A DNA stretch of 64,000 bases from Welwitschia mirabilis (GCA_051453625.1 JBOZIK010000001.1:276865962-276929961), one strand, 5' to 3'; numbered from the stretch's first letter, positions 1-11,240 are shown. The notes: generated by a model from the letters alone, not told the origin. Made by a program: numbers and translations.

Positions 1-792
1 ATTGTGTGCGTCACAGGCAGGTCATATGAAGGAATAGAACAAGTGAAGACGAGCCTCAGAAAAGAGGGTGCGTTTTCAGTAGACGATAGCAACGAAGACG
101 ACATTCTTAATTCGCCAGAAGAAAGGAAGGAACATTTCAGTCGCATGATTTCTACCAACGCTGTCGTGGCAGCGTTGCTAACGACACTTGCATTTACAGT
201 ACCCACTGATAACATCGTCAAACACGCGGGAAAATTCCATGCATACATGATATCAAGCAGCATCTCATTTTACGCGTCAATGACAGTGATACTGGTGTGG
301 GTATTACTGGAACCGCTTTCAAGGACAGTAGAATCGTCATGGCTGAAGAGTTCCATGTACGTGTTAGGCATAGCTGTTGTTTCATCTGCGGCAGCCTTCT
401 ACATCTACATGGATAACATTGTCGATCATGAAGTGAAGGACGACGCAGTTCACCCGGAGAGTCAGATTGCTGACAGATTGGTTTTGGCCACAGTGATAGT
501 TCCGTCGGTAACGCTGCTAGTAATTCTATTGAAGATGTGCCGAGAATACTCCGAGTCAAAAGAACTCCGTAAAGAATACGTGAGGAGAGTGATAGAACCG
601 TCGGCCATTCGCCTTTACCTGGTTATTCTTTTACTGTCGGTGTTTGTCCATCGTTACTTTTTGCTTGCCACTGCGTGCGTGGGAATAACAGTAATGGTGT
701 CAAAAGGAGTCGTTCATCATGATACAATCATGCTAAGGAGCTCTATTATCGCACTTGTAATAGCTGGTATCGGAATTTGCTTTGTTCCTTGA
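1..792 (+). CDS. Ankyrin-repeat/PGG-domain membrane protein, C-terminal part (copy 1, 5' end outside window)
   Basis: The frame is open from base 1 to a TGA at 790-792 and clearly continues upstream; the GTG at base 4 is an internal valine, because copy 2 has coding sequence before the same codon. The visible part starts with the end of an ankyrin repeat (DIVCVTG...), then a charged linker rich in D, E and S, then a PGG-type module (ERKEHFSRMISTNAVVAALL...). Hydrophobic segments follow at about residues 52-67, 87-103, 116-136, 156-178, 200-230 and 240-262. Proteins of this class (ACD6/ITN1-like) are plasma- or endomembrane proteins used in plant defence or stress signalling; that role is inferred from the family. 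Family members usually have four membrane segments, so the extra hydrophobic C-terminal ~70 residues are unusual. Codons keep many CpGs, unlike the surrounding DNA. No disabling change is visible, so this copy may be functional. Confidence 0.85.
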   Translation: MVCVTGRSYEGIEQVKTSLRKEGAFSVDDSNEDDILNSPEERKEHFSRMISTNAVVAALLTTLAFTVPTDNIVKHAGKFHAYMISSSISFYASMTVILVWVLLEPLSRTVESSWLKSSMYVLGIAVVSSAAAFYIYMDNIVDHEVKDDAVHPESQIADRLVLATVIVPSVTLLVILLKMCREYSESKELRKEYVRRVIEPSAIRLYLVILLLSVFVHRYFLLATACVGITVMVSKGVVHHDTIMLRSSIIALVIAGIGICFVP

Positions 793-1431
793 CAGCTTAG
801 AAGATCACATCATTTGGTGGTTGACGAATGTGTGGGAATTTAGGGTTTTTTTAAGTTGGAAAATTCTGATGGACTTGAGTGATGTCATGGTGTGCATTTA
901 TGTGTCCACTGCTTTCAGCATACCATATACATTATATCTAGCGTACATTTACATGTAGTTTAGTGTCTTTTTGTTTTTAGTGAAAGCCTACTATTTATCC
1001 ATGCACTAAGCTAAAATCTAGCTTATTAGCTTATCTTTGCAATATTATTGAGTGAGAAAGGACGAACTAAGAAGGATTTTTATTTGCCTTTTTTGTTCTT
1101 TTTTATTTTCTAAAGTGGATTTTTTCTTCTTTTTGTTTTAAAGTGTGGGAAAGCTAGCTTCATTAGCTTACTTCAAAAACAAAAAGAAGGCATAGATGCA
1201 TCACTAAACTATTTTCAATAGAGTAGAATTGCTAAACTTAAGAGAGTACAGCCATTGTTTATATAGCTTAGAAACTTGTAAATTTTCTTTGATAAGATAC
1301 TCAAAGGGAAAAAAACAAAAAAAGGAAACAACATGGAGTTTAAATAAAAAAGGAAAGGAAAAAGCCATGTCATCTTTCGTTAGCTTCCACAATTCAAAAA
1401 GAATATAACATTTTTCTACATTCCAAAGAAT

Positions 1432-1468
<37 letters not shown>

Positions 1469-2106
1469 NNNNNNNNNNNNNNNNNNNNNNNNNTATATAA
1501 ACCGAAAAACTTGAGATGTGCTTTTAAAGAGCTCATAGTCCTTATCAATACAACTTTTATGAAAGCAAATTTGAAGCCATTGTCATCCCCTCATTAGCTA
1601 GATGACAATTCTAGAATGTGTGCAAAACTGATTCTTCAATGTGATAGAGTGGCTGAACAACATTTCGAATAGTGACATGCACTAACTGATGACCTAAAGA
1701 CAGCCCTTGGAAACAAAGACACCACATAAAGGAAGCAATTTTTAGAGGAATTTAGATCTTCCAACTTTCACCACAAATCCTTTGGCATTCTTCTTCATCA
1801 ATATTGAATTCTTAATAACAACGAAACTAAGAAGAGATGAAGACTCCTTGAAGCTAGCAATCATAACTAACTCTACATGAATAGTTGTGAAAATAACTTG
1901 TACGGAACTAGTTCCCATTACTAAAATCATCTTCTATAGTTACATTACTATAAACATCCTAAATTAATCTTGAAAAAGGTGAAAATCTCTCTTGTAGTGA
2001 TCTATCAAAGAGAATTTTACTTTAGGTTCATTCTAGAAAATAGAAGAAGGATTGCCTAATGGCCAAGCATCTTTCAAATTCACTAGGCTTTAATGCCATA
2101 AACTTT
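793..2106. other. 3' flank of ankyrin copy 1; no gene
   Basis: This AT-rich sequence follows the stop codon and probably includes the 3' UTR; no clear polyadenylation site could be chosen. A minus-strand open stretch at 1742-1930 has a diverged counterpart at 50726-50962, but I recognise no domain in it. Beyond about 1960 the duplication ends and nothing else is recognisable before the LTR at 2107. Confidence 0.6.
1434..1493. repeat. (CT)n microsatellite followed by a 25-base gap
   Basis: About 30 bp of pure CT dinucleotides end in 'atat' and then run into 25 unknown bases (1469-1493). The duplicated flank near 50525 lacks the array, so the expansion came after the duplication or the array was lost from the other copy. 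Confidence 0.95.
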
Positions 2107-3136
2107 TGTCATAATAGGTGGCAAAAAGTGATCATCATTGCTTTGTATTTGTTATTTTGATTAATGTATGTTTTTATGTCAAATAGTTTAATAGGCTTTT
2201 TTGGGCATAATGTTAACATAGCTTATATGTTTTTAGGAAAAAGAAAAGGAACTTATTTGACATTGATTAGGTGTAATGGAATGGAATCCAATTTACTTAT
2301 AGAATGTTATACATAGTTGGGAAAAAAGATTGATACCTCTTAAAAGAGGTAAATAAAATGTTACTAAATTGTAAACTCAATTTGTTATTTCTTTATCTAT
2401 GCCTCAAATTTTCTTGAAAGACTCATGCTTACTTCGTTTCTAGTTCAAATTTGATAGATGCTTTAATATCTTTAATTATTAAAGCTTGATCGTAATTCAT
2501 TCTTTCAATTCCAGGTCCTTTTGATGATCAAATAGATTTAATTTAGTGAAAGATAATGAAATGAAGGCTTACTTCAATAAATAAGAAATAATTTGAGTTA
2601 TATTTAAGAAATCTAATCAAACATCAAAAACCTCTAAAGCTTAAGGAAAGGATTTTTGCAGCTGAAGACTTATTATGAATTTTAATCAAAAAGAGAGAAA
2701 ATTTCCTAAATAGTTCAAATATCTTAAAAGAATGATGTTGTTTACCTCTTAAATGTATCTTTTAAGCGTTTGCAATCATCTACATGAATTAATAAAATAA
2801 CTAGCTATCAAATTTTTCCATTGAAAATTATTTTACAAATTATTTGAACATAATTTTCATAGAACTTACAGGGTAGACATGTTTTATATTATAGACATCT
2901 TCAATCCTTGAAATAGATGTCTTTCACAAGTCATAAACATCTTCACAACCAGAGATGTCTACAAATCTCAAAGATGTCTTCAAAACATCAAAGACATATT
3001 CTATCAACAAACTAAATTTAATAAAGATGTCTAACACATCAAAGACATCTATGCATGTTAAAGACATCTTTAGCCTTCAAAGACATCTTAATTTCAAACA
3101 AGAAAATTATATATTCCTATCAAGTTTCTACTGACA
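2107..3136 (+). repeat. 5' LTR of Copia D
   Basis: It aligns along its whole length with 26620-27705, starts TGTCATAATA and ends CTGACA just before the primer site. The stretch 2870-3095 holds about ten copies of an AGATGTCT/AGACATCT motif. Confidence 0.8.
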
Positions 3137-3139
3137 AGG

Positions 3140-3152
3140 TGGTATCAAAGCA
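3140..3152 (+). other. Primer-binding site of Copia D (tRNA-Met type)
   Basis: TGGTATCAAAGCA lies 3 bp after the LTR. It differs from the canonical plant Copia site TGGTATCAGAGC(A) by one G-to-A transition. Confidence 0.85.
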
Positions 3153-3238
3153 TATAAGATTGATAGATAACTTCAGTTTCCAAGTTTACTAATAATTCTT
3201 CATTGAAAGAAATTTTGTTTTAATTCAGTTTTAAAGTC

Positions 3239-3509
3239 ATGGTTAAGAAAATTCCTTGATGCTTTATAATTTCCAATGGATCTCAAGATTTTACATAATA
3301 GTCCTACTTGATGAAGTTCTTATTACAGATAAATGAATGTTAGAATGTGGTAGAAAATATATTTTTCTCTCCTATAGATTTAAATGTAATGAATAGAGAA
3401 TATAAAAGGTAATATGACTTGAGTCACAAGGAAAATTCATTAACAAAAATGATAATATGAACTTTAGTTTCAAAAGGTATAAAAGAAAAAGTAATTGTTA
3501 AAGACACTT
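3239..3509 (+). pseudogene. gag start of Copia D, cut by element C
   Basis: An ATG at 3239 opens a gag-like frame with several stops. Its conceptual product resembles the gag start of element C (minus strand, 9334-9068): both have a K-x-I-P start, a conserved NEC-x-x-VV segment and an NR-x-x-KR segment. The frame runs into the LTR of C and resumes after 10540. It has no function now. Confidence 0.7.
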
Positions 3510-4615
3510 TGTTAGTGGAATCCTAGTAAGCCTAGTTGATTTTGGATGCTTTGAATTAAAGATATCTTTAATGTTGAAAGATGTTTCTGAACAGCATAGA
3601 CTTCTTTGACCTATTAAACATCTTTCTTGAGTTCAATTAGTTAACAAAAGACATCTTTGATTGGTCAGATATCTTTCTTGAAAGTTCTATTCTCTATAAT
3701 CCAATTTTAGTTGTATGAAAAAGTTTTGAAATTTATAAAGGTCCATCTTTTTAATGACTTGAAGATTTAGTTCTATGAAGATTTCTTTGCATGTAAAATA
3801 TATGTATTTTATATATCATAGATGTCTATCAATTAAAAGACATATATCCTACAAGTCAATTTTAAACATGATCTGAAAAAATGATAAAATAAATCTCTAA
3901 TTTTGAAATGTCAAAGCTAACTTAGAAATGATGATATTTAGCTCAAATAAGACACTTTAAAAGTGAATTTAAATCCTCAAAAATGTAATTCTTTCAAAAT
4001 CTTTCTTCAAATGTGAAAATATTTTTCTCATTTGATGAAATGACATAATAACACCTTGAAATGATTAAATATTTATACAAATCTTTAAATACCATCAATT
4101 TTTAATCAAATATTTCAAATGCAACTTGAAATATTTCTTTTTTATTGAGATAACCTTCTATTTCATCTCAATTACATGATCTTTCTTCTAATTTTTGAAT
4201 CTTAAAATATTTAAACAAAACATGATCTAAAATTGGAGAATGAAGCTATTAAAGCATAAAGCAACTAGAATAATGATGAATTTCAATTTATCTCAATATT
4301 TTCGACACAAAATAAAGAGTAAAGAAAACTTAAGTCATTAAGTATGAATTAAGCAATAAGAGAATTCTCTAGCATTTATTCTTCTCTTTTAGAGGCATTA
4401 GTCTAAAGTGAATTCATTACAACAATCAAGTCTTTTATAGAGGGGCTTGAAGTTATCCCTCTTTTTTGTAATTCATGTAGAATATAATCCATTATAAAAT
4501 GCATTAATATTCTTCATAACATAAGGCTTTCTAAGATTACAACTTTCTAAACAATAGCTCTAAGAAATAACCATGACATAAAAGATATGATGTATTTACA
4601 TTAGACCATATTACA
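3510..4615 (-). repeat. 3' LTR of Copia C
   Basis: It is 1106 bp and matches 9433-10539 (1107 bp) throughout. On the + strand it starts TGTTAGTGGAATCC and ends ATTACA. It carries several AGACATCT/AGATGTCT motifs between 3550 and 3840. Confidence 0.85.
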
Positions 4616-4699
4616 CCAATAATTGATCCTTTAGAATACTGTGGAAATTAAATTCTAGATAGACAAAAATCATGTTTAATTTGAAGATGAAATACTCAA

Positions 4700-5289
4700 T
4701 CTTACATATTGGTTGCTTCTTTGTCAAGATATGAGCAACTTGTTCCCTTGTAAAAACATGCTTAGACATGATTACTCCCTTCTTCACATTATCTTTGATG
4801 AAATAATATTCAATTTTAATGTGCTTTGACTTCTTGTGAAGATTATTCTTTAAGAAAGTAAATAATTGGCATGTTGTTAACAAACATATTAATTGATGAT
4901 TCTACTTTCATCTGCAATTGTTTATAATTTCAAAGTCCATAAAACATGTTGGAAAAAGTTACCCATGGAGATGTATTCTGCTTTAGTGGATAAAGGAGAC
5001 ACACATGTTTGTTTCTTTGGATCACTTTCATTAAATATAATAATATCTGAAGTAGATTTTCTATATTTAATGAGTCCACCCCAATTAGCATTATAATAAT
5101 AATGAATATCTCCATTTCCTTTTTTAAATTTAAGTCCAAGTGTAAATGTGCCAAGTACATACTTCATGAGATGTTTTAAAGCAATAAGATCGCTATACTT
5201 CATGAGATGTTTTAAAGCAACAAGATCACTTTCACTTAATTTACCCATACATCTAGACATAAATGATGTTACAAATTCAATAATTGGTC
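4700..5289 (-). pseudogene. RNase H remnant of Copia C
   Basis: The minus frame shows the typical Copia RNase H landmarks: NANWGG (ancestrally a D-A-D-W type motif), the K-S-T-S segment, SSKKQTC-like residues and STEAEYI-like residues in altered form. It contains an internal 36-bp tandem duplication (5160-5231) and frameshifts, so it cannot be active. Confidence 0.8.
5160..5231 (-). repeat. 36-bp tandem duplication inside RNase H of C
   Basis: Units 5160-5195 and 5196-5231 differ at only a few bases and translate to repeated 12-residue units with the core ALKHLMKY. The duplication keeps the frame. Confidence 0.9.
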
Positions 5290-5766
5290 TTATATAACAT
5301 AAAATATTAAAGAGTCTATCATGGACCTATAAAGAAAAGCATCCATTCTTCTTGAAGAATCTTTCCTCTTAATTTTTAGATTTTGAGGTAGTGGAGTGAT
5401 GGCTATTTTTGCTTCAAGTAGTTTATATTTTTCCATCATGGCTTGTTCAAACTTTAATTGATGTATAATCATGAAGTCTTTAGTATGATCAATCTGAATA
5501 CCTCAAAAAAACATTTAATAACACTAATATCTTTCAATTTAAATTCATTTTTCATTTCCATCCTGAAGCTTTCAATCATTTTCTCACATGTAACAAAGAA
5601 TACTATGTCATTAACATAGAGAGATATCATAATGAAATAATCATTTAAGTGTTTAAAATATAAATTATGCTTTGAAATGCACGAGTTGTAACCTTTTCTA
5701 ATTAAGTAATCACTAATTCTTGTAAACCATGCTCTTGGAGCTTACTTGTGGCCATAAAGAGCTTTT
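5290..5766 (-). pseudogene. Reverse transcriptase remnant of Copia C (3' part)
   Basis: The minus strand has the RT palm signature as YVND at 5607-5618 in place of YVDD, followed by the linker with TPLPQN and the start of the connection to RNase H (5472-5290). The first catalytic aspartate is replaced by asparagine, explained by one G-to-A change. The 5' part of RT falls in the gap and in 6464-6960. Confidence 0.75.
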
Positions 5767-6463
5767 NNNNNNNNNNNNNNNNNNNNNNNNNNNNNNNNNN
5801 NNNNNNNNNNNNNNNNNNNNNNNNNNNNNNNNNNNNNNNNNNNNNNNNNNNNNNNNNNNNNNNNNNNNNNNNNNNNNNNNNNNNNNNNNNNNNNNNNNNN
5901 NNNNNNNNNNNNNNNNNNNNNNNNNNNNNNNNNNNNNNNNNNNNNNNNNNNNNNNNNNNNNNNNNNNNNNNNNNNNNNNNNNNNNNNNNNNNNNNNNNNN
6001 NNNNNNNNNNNNNNNNNNNNNNNNNNNNNNNNNNNNNNNNNNNNNNNNNNNNNNNNNNNNNNNNNNNNNNNNNNNNNNNNNNNNNNNNNNNNNNNNNNNN
6101 NNNNNNNNNNNNNNNNNNNNNNNNNNNNNNNNNNNNNNNNNNNNNNNNNNNNNNNNNNNNNNNNNNNNNNNNNNNNNNNNNNNNNNNNNNNNNNNNNNNN
6201 NNNNNNNNNNNNNNNNNNNNNNNNNNNNNNNNNNNNNNNNNNNNNNNNNNNNNNNNNNNNNNNNNNNNNNNNNNNNNNNNNNNNNNNNNNNNNNNNNNNN
6301 NNNNNNNNNNNNNNNNNNNNNNNNNNNNNNNNNNNNNNNNNNNNNNNNNNNNNNNNNNNNNNNNNNNNNNNNNNNNNNNNNNNNNNNNNNNNNNNNNNNN
6401 NNNNNNNNNNNNNNNNNNNNNNNNNNNNNNNNNNNNNNNNNNNNNNNNNNNNNNNNNNNNNNN
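5767..6463. other. Assembly gap of 697 bases next to a (TG)n tract
   Basis: This is unknown sequence. The right edge is (TG)n at 6464-6488, so a microsatellite probably stopped assembly. Open frames crossing it are artefacts. Confidence 0.95.
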
Positions 6464-6969
6464 TGTGTGTGTGTGTGTGTGTGTGTGTGAGAGCATGCGT
6501 GCGCGTGAGATACATGAATTTATAAAGAAATTATAAGTCTTATAGCTTCAAACTTGCCAAGAGATGCAAAAATTTCTTCATAATCAATCTGCTTCTTTTG
6601 TTTGTAGTCTCTAGTAACTAACCTTGTTTTGTAAACTATGAAAATGTATTTTCAAAATTTGTATTTTTGAATATTATTTTTGAATCAATAATCTTCTTTT
6701 CTTTTGGCCTATGCACAAGTTTCCATGTTTTATTTTTGTATATTACATTCACTTCCTTTTTATTACTTTTCTTCAAATTGAAGATTAAAGAGATTTATCA
6801 TCTAGATTTGGTTCATCAATCAAGGCTGAATATGCTACATAAGATGTACTCATACTTCTTGTACATATCCTCTAAAAATTTATGTCCAATATTTGAGAAG
6901 GTGGATGTTCTTTGATAATTGTTAATGGCATTAATGAATGAGAAGTGAGGGATAAATTAAAACATTATC

Positions 6970-7900
6970 TTATTCATAAGAGAATTGTGCTAAACCAGAT
7001 TTTAATTCATTAAACTTGACATCTTTAGAAATGAAATATTTTCTACTAATGGGTTTAAAACATCTATACCCATAATATTTTACATCATATCTAATAAAAA
7101 TACACTTCCTCATTTTAGCATCAAGTTTAGATGTTAATTTAGGGGTATGTATATCCAACAAATACAATAAAAAAATTTTAAATGAGACAAATTTAGAGCT
7201 CTCTTAAAAATTAGCTCATATGAAGCTTATCTTATTTTATAAAGTAACCACTTGGTTAAGAAGATATTTGGCTATAGTAATAGCCTCATCCCAATATAAA
7301 TTAAGCAATGTACTTTGTATCAATAAGTAACATGTCATGCCTTATATTACATCATTTTTCTTTTCATCTGCTCCATTGCTTTATGTAGAATAACCATGTT
7401 TTGTTCACTTCAAATCTCACAATCATTACAAAATTGATTGAACTTATTATTTACAAAGTTATCTCCTCTATCACTTCTATTAGCTTTTATCTTTTGTCCC
7501 AATTATCTTTAGCATGTGCTTTGAAATGTTTAAAAGTATATAATGCTTCATCTTTAGAATGGAGGAGATAAAACTAGGTATACTTAGAAAAATTATCAAT
7601 AATAACCATAAAATACTTTGCATCTTTCATTATGCAAGTATCCATTTGACTAACCAAATTCATGTGTACCAACTCAAGTGGCACAGTTTTTCTCTCCATG
7701 ATGGCATTATGTGATTTACCCTTTTGTGTGATCTTCATGCATGTTTCACAAGTTTTAGTAGGTATTTTTTAACGTTTAATGCCTAACACACTTTGATCTT
7801 TTGTCATATTGATAATATTTTTATAGGAATAATGTCCTAATCTCATGTGTCAATGAATTAAAGGATCTTTAATCACAAATTAACATTGAGATAATTTCTA
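6970..7900 (-). pseudogene. Integrase remnant of Copia C
   Basis: Minus-strand segments match the pre-integrase region, the integrase core, and the C-terminal Copia motif KLDAKMRKCIFI (ORF 7167-6970) followed by YYGYRC and DVKFNE. Stops and frameshifts break it. In life it would join element cDNA to host DNA. Confidence 0.8.
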
Positions 7901-7989
7901 AATTTTTACTTGATGTGTCATATTTCATGAAAACCAATGCATAGATTTTATTTGGCATTCTTTTAAGAGTAGTAAAGAAGCTTATATCA

Positions 7990-8275
7990 TCCTTTGTGTT
8001 ATACTCATCCTTGTCAAACATAACCTTTTTACCTCTTTAAACCATCTATCCAACTGAAAGGAATGAGTTAAAAAGCTTTGGTACATGGAAAACATCATGA
8101 ACTTTATCCATCTTCCATCTTGAATATTTATTTTGCAATCTCCAATGCATTCTACTTTGATAAATCCACCATCATCAACTTTGATGGATCCCAAATCAAT
8201 AGGTCTATAAGTGCTAAATAAAATCTTATTTAAAGTTATGTGATTCGAATAACCACTATTAATAATTTGTGTAAA
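7990..8275 (-). pseudogene. Aspartic protease remnant of Copia C
   Basis: The minus frame reads NSGYSNHIT, a change from the usual D-S-G-(C/A) active-site motif, then a conserved LGSIKVDDGG-like stretch. The catalytic aspartate is now asparagine. Confidence 0.7.
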
Positions 8276-8399
8276 AGAATTAACATTTTTAGTAGAAACT
8301 AAGGCTGAATAATTTACTGCTCCCCCTTCAACTTATTTTCCTTTATCAATTATTGGCTAAGAATTATATGGTTCACATACTTTAATAGAGTATAATGAA

Positions 8400-8470
8400 A
8401 TGTAATTATTTGAAATGGTGGGAAAACCCGCTTTTTACTAATATTTATCTTTAGTATGACTTGGTATTTT
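8400..8470 (-). pseudogene. gag zinc knuckle remnant of Copia C
   Basis: The minus strand encodes C-H-T-N-C-x4-H-x4 followed by tyrosine where the last cysteine should be. It is a CCHC nucleic-acid-binding knuckle with the final Cys lost (a single-base TGT/TAT type change). Confidence 0.6.
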
Positions 8471-9067
8471 GCAATTTGTGTGGCATAATTTATTTTTTTG
8501 TGTGCCTTCTTTAGAGTATTGATTTTGGTACCTATTTTGTAAGTAGTTAATTCTTCCTCTTTAATCATTAAACCTCTTTGGAATCATCATATTCCTTTCT
8601 AAAAACATTCTAAGTTTTATTGTCTTTTCTTATTTTGACAAAAATTGGAAGTTTGATTATTCCCTCCTTAATTTTGATAAGATTAGAACTTTGTAATATA
8701 TGCTTGATCATGTGGAGATGCTTTGCTTTCCAAATCTTTCAAGGTTCTTATATGGGTAACCAATGAATCAACTATTAAGGCATTAAGGTCTTCTATTTGA
8801 AGAAAAGTAACCATAACACTCTTGTATCTAAAATTATTATAGAGAACTTAAACTACTCTATCTATCTTTTTCTTTTAGTGAATCCATAATTGTATTCATC
8901 AATATTTCTTATTTCTTCATTCATTTTTTGAAAGAATATTTAATGGACTTACCTCTTGTGAAGTAGATATTTTCAAATTCTAGTTGATACTTCAACTATT
9001 TGATTTGCATGTTCTCTTGGCTTCCTCTAAATTCATTTTTAAGCTTGTTTCAACAATTCTCTGTATT

Positions 9068-9334
9068 TTATTTTCCTATGATTCCAGCTTCAATGGCTTT
9101 ACTTACAAATGTGTAGATGATCATTTTGGCCAATGCATTGTGCCTCTTCTCTAGTTCATATTTTCTTTTCTGATCTCTATTCAATACATTAATATTTGAA
9201 GGATCAAACAAACCATTATAAACTACATCTTCACATTCATTCAATTCAAGTAGTATCTTCTTTAACTGATGCCAATAGGTAGAGTCTTGACTTTCAGTAA
9301 AGATAATTGAACACCTAGGAATCTCCTTTGACAT
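9068..9334 (-). pseudogene. gag N-terminal region of Copia C
   Basis: An 88-residue open stretch starts with ATG at 9334, 99 bp inside the 5' LTR. It resembles the D gag start at 3239. In Copia elements this part builds the capsid-like particle. The downstream gag is broken by frameshifts. Confidence 0.7.
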
Positions 9335-9416
9335 ATTAAAATGAAGATAAAACTCACCTTCTTTATCTTTAAAAATTCAAATTTAATCCTCTGTAGATAT
9401 CCATACCTATGTTTGG

Positions 9417-9429
9417 TACTTTAATACTG
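9417..9429 (-). other. Decayed tRNA-Met primer-binding site of Copia C
   Basis: Three bases from the 5' LTR, the minus strand reads CAGTATTAAAGTA. Compared with TGGTATCAGAGCA there are five differences, all transitions. The position is right for a primer site. Confidence 0.55.
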
Positions 9430-9432
9430 CTT

Positions 9433-10539
9433 TGTTAGTAGAATCCTAGTGAACCTCCTTGATTTTAACTACTTTAAATTAAATACATCTTTGATATTGA
9501 AAGACATCTCTGAGTAGCATAGACATCTTTAAGTTATCAAACATCTTTCTTAAGTTTAGTTAGTTAATAGAAGACATCTTTGATGTGTCAAATGTCTTTC
9601 CTAGAATTTCTATTCTTTGTAATTAAATTTTAGTTTTGCAAAGACATCTTTGAAACTAATAGATGTATATATTTTTAATAACTTAAAAATTAAGTTTTGT
9701 GAATATTTCTTTAAGGCTAAAGGACATCTATTTCATATATCACAGATGTCTATCTATTAAAAGACATCTATTCTACAAGTTAGTTTTGAAACAGAATTTA
9801 AAAAATACTAAAACAAAGCTTTAATGGTAAAATATAAAGGCTAACTTATCTATCATCATATTTACATTAAATAAAATACTTTAAAAGTGAATTTAAGATC
9901 TTGCAAACATAATTATTTTAATATTTTTATTCAAATGCAAAAATATTTTTCTCATTTGATGAAATAACATAATAACACCTTGAAATAATCGAATCTATAC
10001 ACATAACTTTAAAGATTATCAATCTTTGATTAGATATTTTAAATGCATATTAAAATATTCCTTATTGATTGAAATAACCTTCTATTTCATCTTAATTACT
10101 TGATCTTTCTCATGATTTTTCTTCTAATCTTTGAAATATGATCTTAAAGTAGAGAATGAAGTTGTTTAAGCATCAAGAAACTAGAACAATGATAGATTTT
10201 AACTTATCTTAAGGTTCCAGGCATAAAATAAAGCATAAAGAAAACTTAAATCATTAAGAAAAATCAAGCAATAAGATCTGGCACAAATTCTCTAGCATTT
10301 CATTCTTCTCTTTAAGAGGCATTACTCTAAAGTGAATCCATTAGATCAATCAAGTATTTTATAGAGGGACTTGGATTTATCCCTCTTTTTTGTAATTCAT
10401 GGGGAATATAATTCCTTACAAGACATATTAGTATTTTTCATGACATAAGGTTTTCTAAGCTTACAACTTTCTAAACAATGGCTCTAATAAATAACCATGA
10501 AATAAAAGATATTTTGTGTCCACATTGAATCACATTACA
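9433..10539 (-). repeat. 5' LTR of Copia C
   Basis: It is the partner of 3510-4615, with TGT/ACA ends. AGACATCT-type motifs are clustered at 9480-9780. Confidence 0.85.
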
Positions 10540-11240
10540 CAACACACATTAAAATAATATTGAAATTAACTTCAATTAAAACTCAAAGGAATAATTCAAA
10601 ATAGATAAGTCAAGTAAATGAGGTATAAAAAGGAATTTGATAATATTCAAATTCAAAAACGAGGTAAATCACCTAATCATTTTCTTAATGTAATGTTTAC
10701 AACTTTATAAAATCAGGATGAATATGATTGTGGATTGAGTATAGATAAAAGATTGATAGGTTGATTCAAGTAGTTTATAATGATCATAGATACAAGAAAT
10801 GGATGATCACCTTTTTTTTTTTCAAATTAAAGATTAATATATATACCATTGATGAGTTAGTTACTTAATTGAAGACATTGAAGGACTTGAAAATATGTGA
10901 TAACCTAAATAATAATGCATTATTAGCTAGAAATTAGCATGCTAGAGGAGGAAGAAACAAAATAGAAAAAGGAATAATAAATTACCAATGCTAAGAAGGA
11001 TAAGAAACATAAAATTATCAAATTTATGAAGGAGATAATTAAATTTTAAAGGATAACAAATAGGAATAAGTTCAAATTCAAGAGGTAGAATACAAAAAAA
11101 TTTTATAGGAAGAGGAAAGTTCTCTTATAACATTTCTTTATCATATGGTTGGCCTTCAAATCAGAAACAAAATAACAATTGATGTACAGATTGTAAAAAA
11201 TTAGGTCATCCTAAAGATAACTATTAGTCGTAGGTTGGAT
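10540..11240 (+). pseudogene. gag continuation and zinc knuckle of Copia D
   Basis: The gag frame of D resumes after element C in broken form. Near 11185-11225 it encodes a CCHC-like knuckle, C-x2-C-x4-H-x4 with the last Cys altered. The region before it is basic and glycine/arginine-rich, as usual upstream of a gag knuckle. Confidence 0.65.

Larger units (their letters stand above)
1..1960 (+). repeat. Segmental duplication, copy 1 (ankyrin 3' exon plus flank)
   Basis: This block matches 49166-50995 in the same orientation. Similarity is very high over the exon and weaker but continuous over the 3' flank. Shared flank landmarks are the 'agatcacatcatttggtgg' stretch after the stop, the 'catgcactaag' stretch near 1000, and a conserved stretch at 1690-1950. 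The end near 1960 is approximate. Confidence 0.85.
3510..10539 (-). mobile_element. Copia retrotransposon C (degenerate), nested in D
   Basis: Two LTRs of nearly equal length (3510-4615 and 9433-10539) flank a minus-strand gag, zinc knuckle, protease, integrase, RT and RNase H series in Copia order. A 697-base gap (5767-6463) falls in the RT region. The element splits the gag of D. All domains have stops and frameshifts. The LTRs begin TGT and end ACA; flanking target duplications are not convincing. Confidence 0.85.

Noticed and set aside
218-559. Minus-strand open frame of 113 codons opposite ankyrin copy 1
   Set aside because: It is a shadow of the GC-richer + strand exon; it has no domain.
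1434-1493. CT tract as a gene-regulatory element
   Set aside because: A plain microsatellite next to a gap, absent from the duplicated flank.
5702-6536. Open frames of 250-264 codons across 5767-6463
   Set aside because: They consist almost wholly of unknown bases plus a TG repeat.
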